The notes under the pieces were generated by a model that worked only from the letters and a program-made list of their open reading frames with translations, did no database searches and had not been told where the DNA came from. A stretch of DNA of 64,000 nucleotides, from assembly GCA_008711295.1 (NCBI GenBank), contig VUYV01000395.1:232529-296528 (forward strand), read 5' to 3'. The stretch comes from Anarhynchus alexandrinus (Eukaryota; Chordata; Aves; Charadriiformes; Charadriidae). Positions 37,038 through 50,300 of the stretch are shown in pieces (within the stretch, counting starts at the first letter, position 1; each line of letters starts with the position of its first letter). A program made the translations under genes and the position numbers.

Positions 37038-38313
37038 GTGGGTTGTGTTGGGGGTCTCCGTTGGGCTCCTCAGCCCGAGCGACAGGCTCTCGGGGGTGGC
37101 TAATGGCGGTGGGTGCCCCCGTGGGGTGAGTGTCTGCCTCGGCGGCGGCCCGCTGTGAGTCGGTAAAGCCCGCGGGGAGGCGGCCTCGGAGCAAACCCCG
37201 CCGTGCTGAAGGAAATGTCTATGGCTGGTGAGCGATAAAGGGCTCACCCGGCCCGTCTGGAGAAAGTGGATGTGGTAGATCGGCGTGAACGTGTGCTGGC
37301 AGTGTTCCTCTTCGTCCCCGTCCCCGTGGCTGTTCCGTGTTGAATTACGGTAGAGTGTGGGCGCTCATCCAGCTGCTTTTAGTAGTAATTATTCGTCCTT
37401 TCAGGACGCGTTTCATGGGTTTCACACCTGGGGACTGCCAAGGAGGTGGCAACCGTAAGAAACAGCGTGAATACATATATTGCCATCGCTGGAGGTATTT
37501 AAAAGATGGGCAGACGTGGTGCTGAGGGACACGGTTTAGTGGTGGGCTTGGCAGTGTTAGGTTGAGGTTTGGATTGGATGATCTTCAAGGTCCCTTCCAA
37601 CCCAGACGATTCTGTATCTCCTTTATTATACATTGTTTCTCACTAATATGGAGTATGAGAGGAGCTGACAACCTTGCCTTGTCTCTCACGATCATTTTCA
37701 TTGCAGTGCTCTTAATGGATTGAACTAAAGTTGCAAGCGCAGCTCTCCAAACACGGATGTAAATCGCAGTACTGAGCGAATATTCCAGTATGTACAGCAG
37801 TAAGTCACAATTTTTGGAGATGAGAGGCGTTTATAATGATTTGCTCCTGGTTGCATCATCCAAGGCTATTGTAAAAGTTCTTATTGTCTAACTTTAAATA
37901 TGTAAGGTGGTTTGACTTCATGGGTAACTGATTTTGAGAGTCAGTTATTTTTAACATGAATTAAACATGCATGACCAAGTCTAGAGTCACTAAACTTCTG
38001 AATAGCAGTATGGTCACTGGAGGCTTCAGAGTTACCAGCTGTTCATTTAAATGAATGAATTCCCCTGACAGTTAGAAAATATGTTGGCATCTATAAAAAA
38101 AAGCCATTTTTTTTTATCAGTAGTCTTTCTGTTAGATTATTTTCAAGGTTTCTCTTTAAAATGCCCGCATCAGTTATACCCCAGTGTTTTGAAGTTACCT
38201 TGCATCTAGCTCTCTTTTGAGAAAAAATAAAAAGTGAACTGACATCTATTTTGTTTTGCCAATACATTTGTTTCACAACTCTTGTGCATTCTGAACGTTT
38301 CCCTGTCTCTCAG
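37038..38313 (+). other. ZGRF1: ZGRF1 intron 1
   Basis: This 1.28-kb first intron contains a CR1 tail in the sense orientation and otherwise unremarkable DNA. Confidence 0.8.
37488..37619 (+). mobile_element. CR1 LINE fragment, 3' end
   Basis: The CR1 3' region is readable: GCTGGAGGTATTTAAAAGAT, then GGTTTAGTGGTGGGCTTGGC, GGATTGGATGATCTTCAAGG and TCCCTTCCAACCCAGACGAT, ending in ATTCTGT-type tail sequence. It is 5'-truncated and mildly diverged. Together with the copy at 9.3 kb it supports a bird or other sauropsid genome. Confidence 0.93.
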
Positions 38314-38394
38314 GCTGTATGAAGATGTGAATATTTGTGAAATAAGCTGTTGGATGACTGTTTTGCCAAAGCAATGGCTTCTCAAGAATTTACG
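38314..38394 (+). CDS. ZGRF1: ZGRF1 exon 2 (start codon)
   Basis: Sixty untranslated bases precede ATG at 38374-38376, and only MASQEFT is coded before the donor GTAAGT. The peptide matches the family N terminus (M-x-SQEF). Out-of-frame ATGs precede it. The acceptor is CCCTGTCTCTCAG. Confidence 0.93.
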
Positions 38395-41300
38395 GTAAGT
38401 GATTGTTAACACTGTCTACAATTAAGTAGAAATAAATTAAAAGACACCATAGCTGCTGTATTATTCAAACATTTTCTTACTTATTATCATTTCAATGTCT
38501 TATACATTTAAAACAGGTGCTATACACTCACCAAAAAATGAAGAAGTCGAAGACGTGGCAAGATGGAATTCTGAGGATTAGAACTGGCAGAAATAAGGTG
38601 AACGTCTCAGATTTAATACTGTTGGATTTAATATCATCTGCTACTGCTGGTCTGTCAGTGGCAATCTAGTTCATCTGTGAAATAAAATTAGTTATTTAAA
38701 ATTCTGTTTTTTTCATTGCAGGCTATCTTGTTTGATGATAAAGGACAATGTTTGGAGAGTGTTTTTATAAAATCTCAGGTATATTTTGCTGGGAGGGTTT
38801 TTTTTAGTTCTTATGCTCATGATTGTGGTTTGTGTTTCAGGAAGCATTTCAAACTTGTTTGGTAATGAAGGCAGCACTTTTTCTTATTGTGGATATGAAA
38901 GTCTGCTGCAATGCAAATAATCAAAAGCGAAACCAGCTTCTACATATTGATAAGTCTTATTGTTTTTCTGGAACCGTTGTAGAGGATTTATGGAATTTTA
39001 TTCCTTTTGGGTAAAAGTAGTTTATCACATTGAAGTATTAGATAAGCGTAACTCAAAGCTAAGTGCTAATGCATTCTAGTATATATATATATTTTAATCT
39101 GAGTATTTATATGGCAGCTGCGATATACTGGGTGTGAATTTCTAGAATTTTTACATATAAGTATGTAGAAGATTATATTTATTTAGAAGACTTATTGTTT
39201 CTTTTATAGCACTATTATGTACACACTGCTGCTTTCTCTTTTCTAGGTGAATGCTGGAGATAATTTAGAGAGTGAAAGATACTTGATCACAGTTGAAGCA
39301 GTGAAAGCGAATGAAAAATCTGTTGAAGATCAGACGAGGAAAGCAGAAACTCCGGCAGTGGATAGAAATGGTGTAAAACCTGGTGTTCCGCCTCCAAGAC
39401 ATCTGTCTGTTGGCTTGAAAAGGAAATTTACAGTATGTCTTTGTTTCAAAAGTGATGTCTGACGTTAACATGCATTTTAAAACAGAAAGGGCACATCTTT
39501 TAATGAGTGGTAAATATATAGATAATGTCTTTCTAGTTTTTTGGAACTGTAAGCCAGAACGTGTTACCGGTAGCTATTTTTTCCAGAGTTTACTAAATCT
39601 GGTGTAGCAGGATCTTTATTGCTAAGGCTGCAGTGAAAATTGCAAGGGCCTGAGATTAATTCTATACACCTGTGGGATCATCATGTGCTACTCGATCAGA
39701 ATATATTTTATGGAGTGTGTTCTGTTCTCAACATTTGATTACAAACTGTGAAGCTGATTTCTGAGTAGAATTAATTTAAAATTTCTTTCCTAGGGTTTCC
39801 AAGGGCCGCGCCAAGTTGAAAAGAAAAAATCAACAATGGAAGATGAAGAAAACCCAACGATATTGCCTTTACCTAAGCAGTGTCAAGGTTCTTTTCCATC
39901 CAAGTTTTATCTTACCTCTCCGTTATTTTCTACGATTTGCAAGAAGGATGCAGAAACAAATCGATCTGCAGACGTTCATGAAGAAGCATGTACAGATAAT
40001 GAAAGAGAACGCATGTCTCTCTCTTCCCTGCTTTCAGCTCCGTTCCTCGACAGATATGAGGAGACAGAGAAGCAAAACTCTGACCAGTCCGCTGTGAAGC
40101 CAGAATCTCCTCTAATTACTGGGCACGCCACATCTAGTAGTCAGAGAGCGGGTCATGGGGCAGTGTCACACAACATCAGGAGCACAGCGCAGATAATAGC
40201 TCTTTTGAAGTCTAAACCAACACAAGGAGGCAGAGAGCCAACAACGTCTGAAGTCACAGAATGTCTTTCTAGGTTTCAGGCATCAGAAAACACAGATAGT
40301 TTATATAACCAAAAAAGCACAATCCTACCTGCTTTTTCAGGCAACTCTGCCAAAAGACTCATTCAAAATATTCAGCACCCGCCTTTTACAAAGGGAACTG
40401 TAAATGATAAAAAGGGATGGAATGCTGAAATGCTTCTAAATTCATTTGAACCACCTTGTGATGAAGAAGTCACAGGACAGAGACATGTCAAAAAGGTGAA
40501 TAATTTAAGTCAAGACCTACAAGATACTTGCAATACAAATAGTTGCTTCCTACCTGAATCCACCGTAAGCAGAATGAGTGACAGTCAGTTTGTCACATCC
40601 TCAGGTGACGTTTCGCCTTCATCGAGTCCAATCACCTTTGAAAATCTCTCCAGATACCGGGAGCATTCAGTGACTAACAGTCTTGAGGAGAATTCATCTG
40701 TGAAGTTGCAAAGTGAGCTTCAGCCAAGACAAAACTCCGCAAGAGTGCCGAGTGACCTGGAGTTCTCTGTGGACATAACATTGGCTGAAACTGGAAGTGT
40801 AAAGGAGGAATTAAGTATGCATGGCAAAGACTGTGGTCCAGATGAACAGGTGATGGAGGTTAACTTTAATCTAATGGAGGCCTTTGATTTTAATGACACA
40901 GACAATGAAGACCTCTGTGAAAGAGACATGAATAAGCTCACTGAAGGAGACGTGCTTTCACAAAGTCCGGATTGCTTAAAGAGAGAAGATGAAGCGCAGA
41001 ATGCTGCACTGAGACTTCGTTCTTGCTGTGAAGCTGTGACAGACTGTAAAAACAAAGTCAAACGTTCAACAATTGACGAAGGGTATGATGGAAATCGCTG
41101 TGCTGAGAGTGTACCATGTCAGCTTAGTGACAGCAATGTTGGAGAGACAGGGAAAATTGAAGAAGACTCTGCAAACCAGACCAGAATTGAAGTGGAACTT
41201 TTGGATGATGGGCACAATGTAAAAGAGATGAATGAAAGTCAATTAAGTATTGGAGCCACCAACAATAAGAAGGATCTTGATGGCTGTGCAGCGCGTACCA

Positions 41301-44300
41301 TTAACGGCATGTCATGGATAAAAAGCAAGCACTCTGATCTTTTGCCTGGTGACACAAATGTTAACGAATGTCACCGTATATCCAGTATGTTTGAGAAAAC
41401 TGAAAGTGTTCCATATGTTTCTAGCAGTAGAATAATTTCTGCAACGGAGGAAAGGACCAAAGAAGATGTTATACAGCTTGGATGCATGAAATCCCCAGAT
41501 GTTGATTTAGAAAGCTTCTGGGGTACTGAAAGTGATGACATTAAACCGGGTAGTCCTTTGTTGGCTTTGTCACAAAAATCAGATCCTAGCTATGGCTCAT
41601 TCCAATATATTGTAGAAGACCATGAAAAGGTATTTGGCATTTCACCTAAGGAAGATACTGTAATTTCCCGAAGTTCTATCTGTCCTTTAGGAAAAAGCTG
41701 TTCATTTCCAGAGGAAACAGCAATATGTGAAACTGAGGTTGAAAGTGTAGAGACCATAAATGCTTTTCGTGAAGCCCACAAAGGTGAAAGAATAGGAATG
41801 GATTGCCTGAAATGCACGGCAATGGCTGAAAATTCATCGGATCTTCCTGATTTGGTAAACGATATCGCTCTTCTAAGAGCTTTGACTCAACATAGCACAG
41901 CATTAGAAAGCTTACAAAAGATGGAGGAAAATAATAGCGTATTATGTGAAGCAGAGACTTCTAAGGAGATGTTTGAACCCCTTGTGAAAGATGAAGGTTA
42001 GGTCAGCTTCTATTTTAAAGTAAATTCTGTATGACTGTAGCTATTTGATTTCTGTACTCTTATCTCTCCTGCTGGACAATTCCTATTCAGAAATCATATG
42101 AAGGTTCCCTCGTGCAATTTTTTTAGTGTTAAAAGCAACAACGTGGGTTCCAGGTCTGTGTCTTTGTTTGCTTTAGTTCAGTAAAATCCTAACTGCAATT
42201 ATTTGCGTGGGTAAGGTTTGCAAGTCCAGTAAATATCCAGATGTTTTCATGTAAAAAGAATACCATAACTGTAACTTATTATGCTTTTCCATCTCTTGTA
42301 GCTATAAAACAGTTTACAGAAATGCCTTACTCAGAAAGTATACAGGCATCTTCCTGTTCATACTTTGATTCTTCTGGCCTTATGGTAACCAATTTTTGAC
42401 TACGTATATCTATCTGTACAAGAAAAATTCTTGAATAAAATTCCTGGTTTATGAAACTATGGAGTTTGAGCTAGAAATTGCTTAGAGGCATCGACTAAGA
42501 AGCTGATAGTAAACAGAAGATGTCCTCTTGCAGACCCTATTGCCAAAAAAATGTTCAGGAGGCTAAATGTGTGATGAGAAACTTAACGTAAATTGTTATT
42601 TTTAGTTATGTTTAATATCACATTAGTATGTCTCGTAGTTCTCCTTCCCTGCCCCATCTTCTTTTATCAACTTTTTTTAATTTTGCTATCTATGAGAGTG
42701 CATGGCTCTCCTAGGAATTTTAGCAGTTGGGTTGAAATATTTTGGCAAATCTGTTTGTGCTTCATGCTTCGCATTGATATTTTTTTTTTTTTTTTTTTTT
42801 TGTCCAATGCTATCATTAGTCTTTTTTTCAACCTGTCCAAAGTGAAAGAAAGCTTTTACATTAGTTTTTTCTCTTTAGTGTTTCACTTGAAAAGCAAATG
42901 TAGTTTCTCATCCTATCGCGATTGTTCTGGCTTCCAAATAAAAAGGCTGTAATTTAAAATGCTTTCTCTTGTATTAATACAAGAGATTTCTTAGCTTAAC
43001 TTTTCACTTTAAGGGGTTATTAAATTGCTAGACTAATTAGCTTTTGATACTTTTATCTGTAGCCCAAATGTGTGGACAATTTGAAAACAGAGGCATGTAT
43101 TCTACCAATGGCAGCAGCCCAAAGAGACCGTAGGACATCTCACTGCCAACCAAAGGTACAATTTCTGTGGAATTGAAGTGTAATGAATACTGTTTCTTAA
43201 ATTTCAATTCAATGATTCAATTCAATGATATTTGCAATATATTACAAGAAGTCCTAATAAATATTTAACCAGTCTCATAATGGGCTCCTCGCCACTTTTT
43301 TTAGTACATTTGTCTGTGGGAAGTTTTCCACTGAGAGTTTTTAACCTTTTTTGTATTGTAAAATTTGAGTTTTACATGGTACATCAGAATATCATTTTTC
43401 TGTTGACTGATTTGTGCAGAAACTTTATTGCTGCTGAGTTGCAGGAGTGCAAGAGAAAGAAAGAGAACAGCAAAGTTTTTTTTTCCTCTTCTGCAGTTCC
43501 CAGCGTTATTTCTATTGTATGTAAGAAAAGTACCTTTATTGACTGCAGATAGTTCCAGAACAGTACTTATTTTCAGTTAATGATATTTCCAATATATCGC
43601 GTAGCCTGTTGCGTTTCAAGGGCACCAAGTAAAGGGCTCAGCAGCTAGTGAGGTGATGTTGAGAGCTCCCTGCTCCCAGCTAGGATGGCAGCAGTACCCA
43701 GATAATACGGAGTTTGCAGCTGAGAGATTTTTGTCACCCCTGCTTTCAAGCAATTATGTCCTTTCTGACTTCAGACAGGTAAAACATTTTTTTTTTTTCA
43801 AAGTTATTCTTACTAACCTTAGTGCAAGCAAGTATCCTGTAAATATAGGATGAGAGAGAGTTCATTTTTAGAATACTACAATTGTATTAAAATCACTTAG
43901 AACCAAACGTAGTGCTTCGTGGTTATAACTTTGCAGTTAGACAATTATTTTTACTCATCTTTGCGATTGGACTATGCATTTGCAAGATGTAACGTGTTTT
44001 GGTTTTTTTTCCTCTGATCTGTTTCACTTTGAAAAATGTACGTGGTCATAATGTGTGATATTAAACAGAGAGATTTCTTCTAGAGAAAAGTGGCAGAGTG
44101 CTTTCATAGTGATTGTTTCCTGGTGTTAGCACTATAATATTCACCTCAACTGGATTTGAAATTTGGTATATAATTGTTAAGAGAGTTCCAAAGCAAGGGT
44201 TAATACTTTCTTTCTTGGATTATGATTCTGTTCCTCCTGGATGCAAAGAAACATGACATGCAACGTTAAATATAAATTTTCTTTCTAATGCAGTATATAT

Positions 44301-47300
44301 TTCAGTATTTAAAATATCAAAAGAAAATTGATATTTCATTTTTTAATTCCAGAATGCACTAGAGATGCTGAAGAATTCTATCCAAAATAAGATCTAGAAA
44401 TAAGATACTTAGAAATAAGATTCACCCGAAGATAATATTTATATAGAGGATAAACAGTTTAACTTCTATCTAACAAGTTTTTGCTTATTTTTTTGGTCAA
44501 GTCTCCGGGTTCAAGAAGTCCTCATGAGGATGCTATCAGCTTTATCAGAGAAGAGAATTTTCATAAGAAGTCGAACATCATTACAGAGTCAAGAATAGAT
44601 GAGTGCCGTAAGTGAAAGTAAGAGTAGAATGGCAGCAATAGGCCTCAGAACAATTATTCTGCATGACTCCTGTCCTTCGCGTATTTTCCCTAGCGTTGGC
44701 ATTGAGTGCGTACTCTGAAGTTCCACCGTGGACAACGTCAGGCTCACCTTCGCCTTCTGATTTGAGACAAAAGCGGTGGACTTCATGGGAACCTGACAAG
44801 GTGTGAATTGACTGTCTCTTCTCGATCTTTTTTGGCTTTATTTCCTGTGTGTTCATGGTAGCATTTTCTCATTTTTTGAAACTGTTTTATCTCGACTCTG
44901 GGAGGCATTTCAACTCTTTAGAATGATGAGAGAGAGAATAGTGACAAAAGAGCTATAATCAAATTTTTTTTCCAGTCATTCACTTGACGTATTAATTCTT
45001 CATCTGTAGATGATTTCGTCAGCAGGACTGACTTCCACGCTTGATCCAGACTCTACGATTTCTCCAGCTTCAGGAAGTGAGGAAACTATTGGAGACATCC
45101 AGGAGCCCCTGATAGACAGGATCTTGCGAAGTGAACCAGAACGTTCAGATTTCTCTTTCAGTAAGAAATTATAGTTTATAATTGCACTTTACAATATTTT
45201 TGCTGGAAAATCTCTGAGGGTTTTTGAAGCACAGTGAGTTGTGCTATAATACGCAGTTACCCTGTGTGCTGAAATACACTGAGATACGTCTGGGGAACTA
45301 CAGAGTTGGATTTGTTTGTCACACGTTTTTTGTAGGGGTGTATGTTGGGGTTTTTTTAAGCACAATTTTAAACAGTGTTTTCCAAATTAGCTGAATCAGC
45401 CTTGAATTCCACGTCTCCCGCCCCCAATTATATTCTCCTGAAAGAGACTTCAGTAGAATGATTTAATTTTGTAAAGAAAAATGAACTTCTAGTTTGGGGG
45501 GAAGAAAAGGCTGTAAGCTAAGCTTCTAATTCACATTAATGTTTTAATCTATTTACCTGCTTTTAGTTTTCTTCCATACTCGGCTCTCCTCTGACCCACT
45601 GCCAGTTGACACCTGTCATTTCTTATCGATAACGAATTTAGTCAAAAGGATGCTTGTGGGACTAGAAGCCTTTTTATCCACATCGGTTAATATTAATTTA
45701 CACAGTTTTGCAGATGATCCTTTTGGAAAAAGGAGCAAATATTAAGCAGTTTGTTTTCCAGTTGGCAGCTGTCACCGACCTACCAAGAATATCAGATTAA
45801 CGACCTCCAAAACACAACGTTTAAATAATTTCCACCGAACGTTTTCTTTTATACAAGTAGAGTGTCTACAGAAATGTGTTCTGAATATAGGGATTTAAGT
45901 ATTAAAAGAATCACAGTCTAAATCACTATTGTGATATGGAAATTGAGTGTGGTACTGCACAGGCATGATACAGAGAGCTTGCCAATTAGAAGACCATGTA
46001 AAAGGAAGAACTTAGAATTCTTTCCTTCTCTTAGTTTTTTGTACGTCTGGAGTTAATGTGCCGTCCGTAAGTGCTACAAGTTCCTTCTAAGATGTATTTG
46101 CCCTACAGGACGGGAGCAATCCAGCTATCCAGAGGAATGCAACCTCTCAAGATTCAAACCCTCGGTTAAAACACGGACCCCATTTGTCACCCTTCCTGCC
46201 ACTGAGAAGGTTCCTGACGCAGTTTGTCCAACTGACAGCGAGGAGCTCCAGCAACCTTTCGGCTCTTCTGTAGTCCATTTAGGCAACAAGTCAGCGGTAT
46301 TTCCTATTAGTGCTTTTGGCCCTGAGGACAGAAATTATGAACCCTCCGTGTTTGGAGAGTATACGGAAGACAGACAAATGGAAGACAGACAAAGGGAATC
46401 CGTACAACCAGTGTTCCCTAATGTGACTTCACAATACAGACAAAGCAAGTGGCTAAAATACCAAAACAGTGCTCAGTGTGACCTGATCGCTCAAAACAGC
46501 GATGATGGGGATGTGACCGATGACATCTGCGCTGAGAGCGTCCTCGGAATGCCGCTGGGTGACACAGGAGAGCGCAGCGCTGTGAAGAAAAGCGCTCCCG
46601 GCTCTGCACCTCTACTGACAGCGACGAGCACGCCTGGCAAATGCCGTGCAAATACCCGCGACCCAGATTTGATTTCAGAGGGGAAGTTACTTTCTCTGCA
46701 CTTAAGTCAGACACCTTTGGCTGAAGCAACACAAAAGGTGTTAAGTCATCTGAGCTGCCACGCTGTAACAGGAGACAGCCAGGTGTGTAACTGTTCGAGC
46801 AAATACAGTTGTAAGTGACAGAAACGCTTTTTTTTCCGGACAAAGTAACTGCATTTATCTGATTTCCTGCAAGATACTATCAGTATGATTGGATGAAATG
46901 TTTTGACATATATAGTAACACAAAAGTCTCAGCTACAGCACAGCAGCTGCTAATTTATATTTTTTTTAAGTGCTGTGATTAATCCTTTGTAAAGGTAATT
47001 CCTTGGCACACACAGTGCCAGAATTAGATTTTTATTCTGAAAGTTGATGTCAGGAACATGAAGTAAAAGCTGTTGAGTTGTTTTGTCATCTGTAATTGGT
47101 AAAAACGTGTTGTCAAGAAGGGTTTTTTCTTAATTGTGAAATCAGCATCGTTTTAATGAACACCCATATCTTGCTTCAAAGCGTAGTCTCTGAGTTTAAG
47201 ATGTTTGACATTTCTTGAGTTTTAATTGTGGGAAAGCAATTTGTGGCATTGAATAAGCCCCTAAAAAATTAGCACCGCTGTTTGTGACCAGTAGGCTGTC

Positions 47301-50300
47301 TTAAACAAATGGAGTAAATTGGGGAAAAAAAAAAAAAACCAACAACCTCAAGTCAAGTTTTAAAAGTTGTCAGATGGCTATGTTTGAGAGTTAATGACAA
47401 TGTTAGATTTTTTTTTCCTTTTTTTTTTCTTGACACAAGCTTAGCGTGCTGTGTTTTCTAGTTCTTTAAAACTGTACAGTAAAAATTATATGAAATAGAG
47501 ATGTGGAAGTAACTACTATATTTCATGTACACACTGGTATACACTGTGTGTTTGTGTATATATATAAAATCCATCTATATTTCATTTTAAGAAGCTTTCA
47601 TTTTAAGAGAGTTAGCATTATGATGCCCGCTGCAGCGTAGGTAGGTGGAAGAAGCTCCTCGGGACAAGCTGGGGTGGCAGGCACAGGGACAGCTCGTGGT
47701 ATGCGCACTTTCCTCAAAGCCCTCTAGTCTGGTTCTTCCTTCTCTCTACTGCCTTTGTTATAGTTTCATCTTTTGCATTTATTTCTGTGCAGAAATGGTA
47801 TTAAAAATGGACTTTGTGTGCTCCATCCCCATGTTTAGGGCTGATAACGTGATTCTGAATTTACTCTAAAGCCTTTGAAAGTATTACCTATGTTATTATA
47901 AATGCAGGCTGTTTGTCAAGAGGGAAATTTGAACTTCATGGTACATCCTAATTAGGAGTCCAAGCTCTCTATGCTGTAGCTCCAGGTGTACTTCATTTAA
48001 TTCCTCTGGGCAGTCAGATTGAATACGTGCTCCTGTACTTGCAGTTAACAAAGTCTGCAACCATTTGTGGCAAAGGGGATTTGCGTTTTGCTTTTAGACA
48101 ACTGGTTCTTCATTAACAGTCTTCATCTTGAAACTTCTGGTTGCAGAATGAGGCCCTGATTTTTTTCTATTTAATTGTACTTATTAATGAGAGCATGATA
48201 TATAAAAGAAAAAATGGAAAAAGAGAAAAAAAATTTATAGGTTTTGGCATATCTGTGCAATAGCCATTTAACAAAATTTGTTTCATTCAGGGTTTTACAA
48301 GTTTTAATGGTTTATTCTTCTGGTTTTTTTAGGACATAACAATTTCTGAGTTGTCTTTTCCTAGTGTGGATAAAGTAAAATATGCTAATCTTCCGAAAAG
48401 AAAGGTTTCCATACCAACTGTGTTTCAGTCTTATGTTCACTACAAACAGATTTTTAAAGCTGCTCTGACAGGTACGTTTAGCACCATGCTATGTAAAATG
48501 CTGTCATTTTTAAACAGTGTATTTCTGAAGCTTCAAAAGCAGGGTGAGAGGGAGAGAGAACCACTGTGTGCATTTGGTTTTGGGTATTTTTACTCAAATA
48601 TATTCAGTCTATACCCAAAATTGCAAAGACAAACCAAAGGACCAGTGCACTTCTATTCAACTATGTAACCTTGTGCCTATTTAACAATCTTTAGTTTCCT
48701 ATCTAAGCTCCTTTTGGGTTTTTTTACGTACAGTTATTTAGTGTTTGGATCACTTGGAGTCATATATTTAAATGGGATTTGAATGAAAGTAAGGCAGTTA
48801 GAACAAATTAGTTACACGTGCAATATGTGAATTTTGCAGGTCACATGGTTTCTTTTAGGACTGGGATTAAATTTTTTTTATTTAGATATGAGATTGAAAG
48901 TTCCAAATGCAAATGTATTGGTTTTGAATGTTGTGTACTTGTGTAACCATTTTAAGGCTGTGCTGATTCCTTCTATTCTCCTTTTTATGTCAAGAGCAAT
49001 TAAACATAATGCTATTTGAGTTGTCGCAAAGATTACACGATGCTCTTTCGAAAGTGGATATATCGTTTTACACTTCACTGAAAGATGGGCAAAGCGAGAG
49101 CAAAGCAAGCTGCGTTCCACTCTGCACTCACACGCGTCCTGCTAAGCTCGTGATGGTTAAAAAAGAAGGTCAAAACAAGGTGCTGTTTATTCCTTCTTTG
49201 TTTACAGTTTGGGGTGTTTGTTTGGCTTATAGACCCTATTGCGTGAACAATTACGGGGCAATTCTGTATGATTTACAGTTGTAGGTTAATGTTTTATAGA
49301 AATCACTTTTGAGATCAGTTGTAGTATCCACTAGTGTCCAGAATTGTTGATGTAATACTTTTCTCTGTACAGAAACAGCTTTAGATATGTAGAGAGAAAG
49401 ACCTAATTTTATAATTTTCTCAGTTATGTGGGATTTCTGTAAGGTACGATTACACACACTGGCTTCAGAAGCTGACAGTTCTGGGAACACACTTGTGTTT
49501 CTCAGCCAAACACAGTGAAAGCACAGGTGTTTATCTGATTATTTCTATAGCAGTGAGTACTGGTCTATTGCTTTACATTTTTTTTCTTGTTTGTTTTCAC
49601 GTGCTAACGGTCTTTTTCTCCTTTTTTTTCTTCCCCTCCCTTCCCAGGGTCGTTGGTTTTATACCTGTGATGCCCCAAAAGCTGAGCGGTGTTCGTTTTT
49701 CAAGTGGATAGAAGACGTGAACCCTGCACAGCTGAAATCCAGACCTAGTGTAGTGCTTCATGATATAAAAAGTATTGGGACGTACCTCAGGAGTCAAAAG
49801 ATTTCCCTCTATGAGGGATGCCAGCTTTTGGTGAGGTATTCTGGAGCGCTGCGCACTTTTCGCAAGTGCTATGTGAATTGTGGGATTTATGAATATTCTG
49901 GTAGCTCTGGTTTTCAGTAGCACTTAACAGACACTTTCACTAACTACATTTAAAGAGGCTATGGTTCTATGTAGAAATGTAAAAGTCANGCTTTTCGCAA
50001 GTGCTATGTGAATTGCAGGATTTATGAATATTCCAGCAGAGTCTATGGTTCTATGTAGAAATGTAAAAGTCAAATTAGTGAAGGAATAATATTCACAGCA
50101 ATGATGTTTCGGGTCGGCACTCTTCAGCAAGAATGAAAACTGCTTACTAGCAACTTGATCGATTGCTTAATGAAATCCCTTATGATTGTTGCATTCGAAT
50201 TACTGTTCATTTACTCTTCCATAAGAGAATTTGATTTATTCTCTTAGTAATTCTGATTTTATTGTTAGAAGCTGTATCACAGGCTATTCTGTGCTGCTTA

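Larger units (their letters stand above)
36300..37150. promoter_or_regulatory. CpG-rich bidirectional promoter of LARP7 and ZGRF1
   Basis: GC content and CpG density rise sharply here relative to the AT-rich flanks. The region holds LARP7 exon 1 (donor at 36713-36718 on the minus strand) and ZGRF1 exon 1 (donor at 37038 on the plus strand), so the two start sites are probably only about 100-250 bp apart. Recognisable sites are two NRF1 palindromes, a CRE and an E-box. The GC-rich open frames here (for example 36285-37103) are composition artefacts. Confidence 0.85.

Noticed and set aside
36285..37129. Long open frames (up to 272 codons) on both strands across the promoter
   Set aside because: They follow from high GC content, are Arg/Pro/Ala-rich with no family resemblance, and overlap both first exons and their donors.
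38823..39014. 63-codon open frame in ZGRF1 intron 4
   Set aside because: Exons 4 and 5 join in phase without it, and it shows no similarity to the family.
44354..44398. Possible extra ZGRF1 exon after TTAATTCCAG
   Set aside because: It has a stop in the relevant frame and no usable donor; exons 9 and 10 already join in phase.
46348..46818. Separate 156-codon gene beginning MFGEYTED
   Set aside because: It is the internal part of ZGRF1 exon 13; the frame continues upstream to an acceptor and the end past 46782 is intronic read-through.
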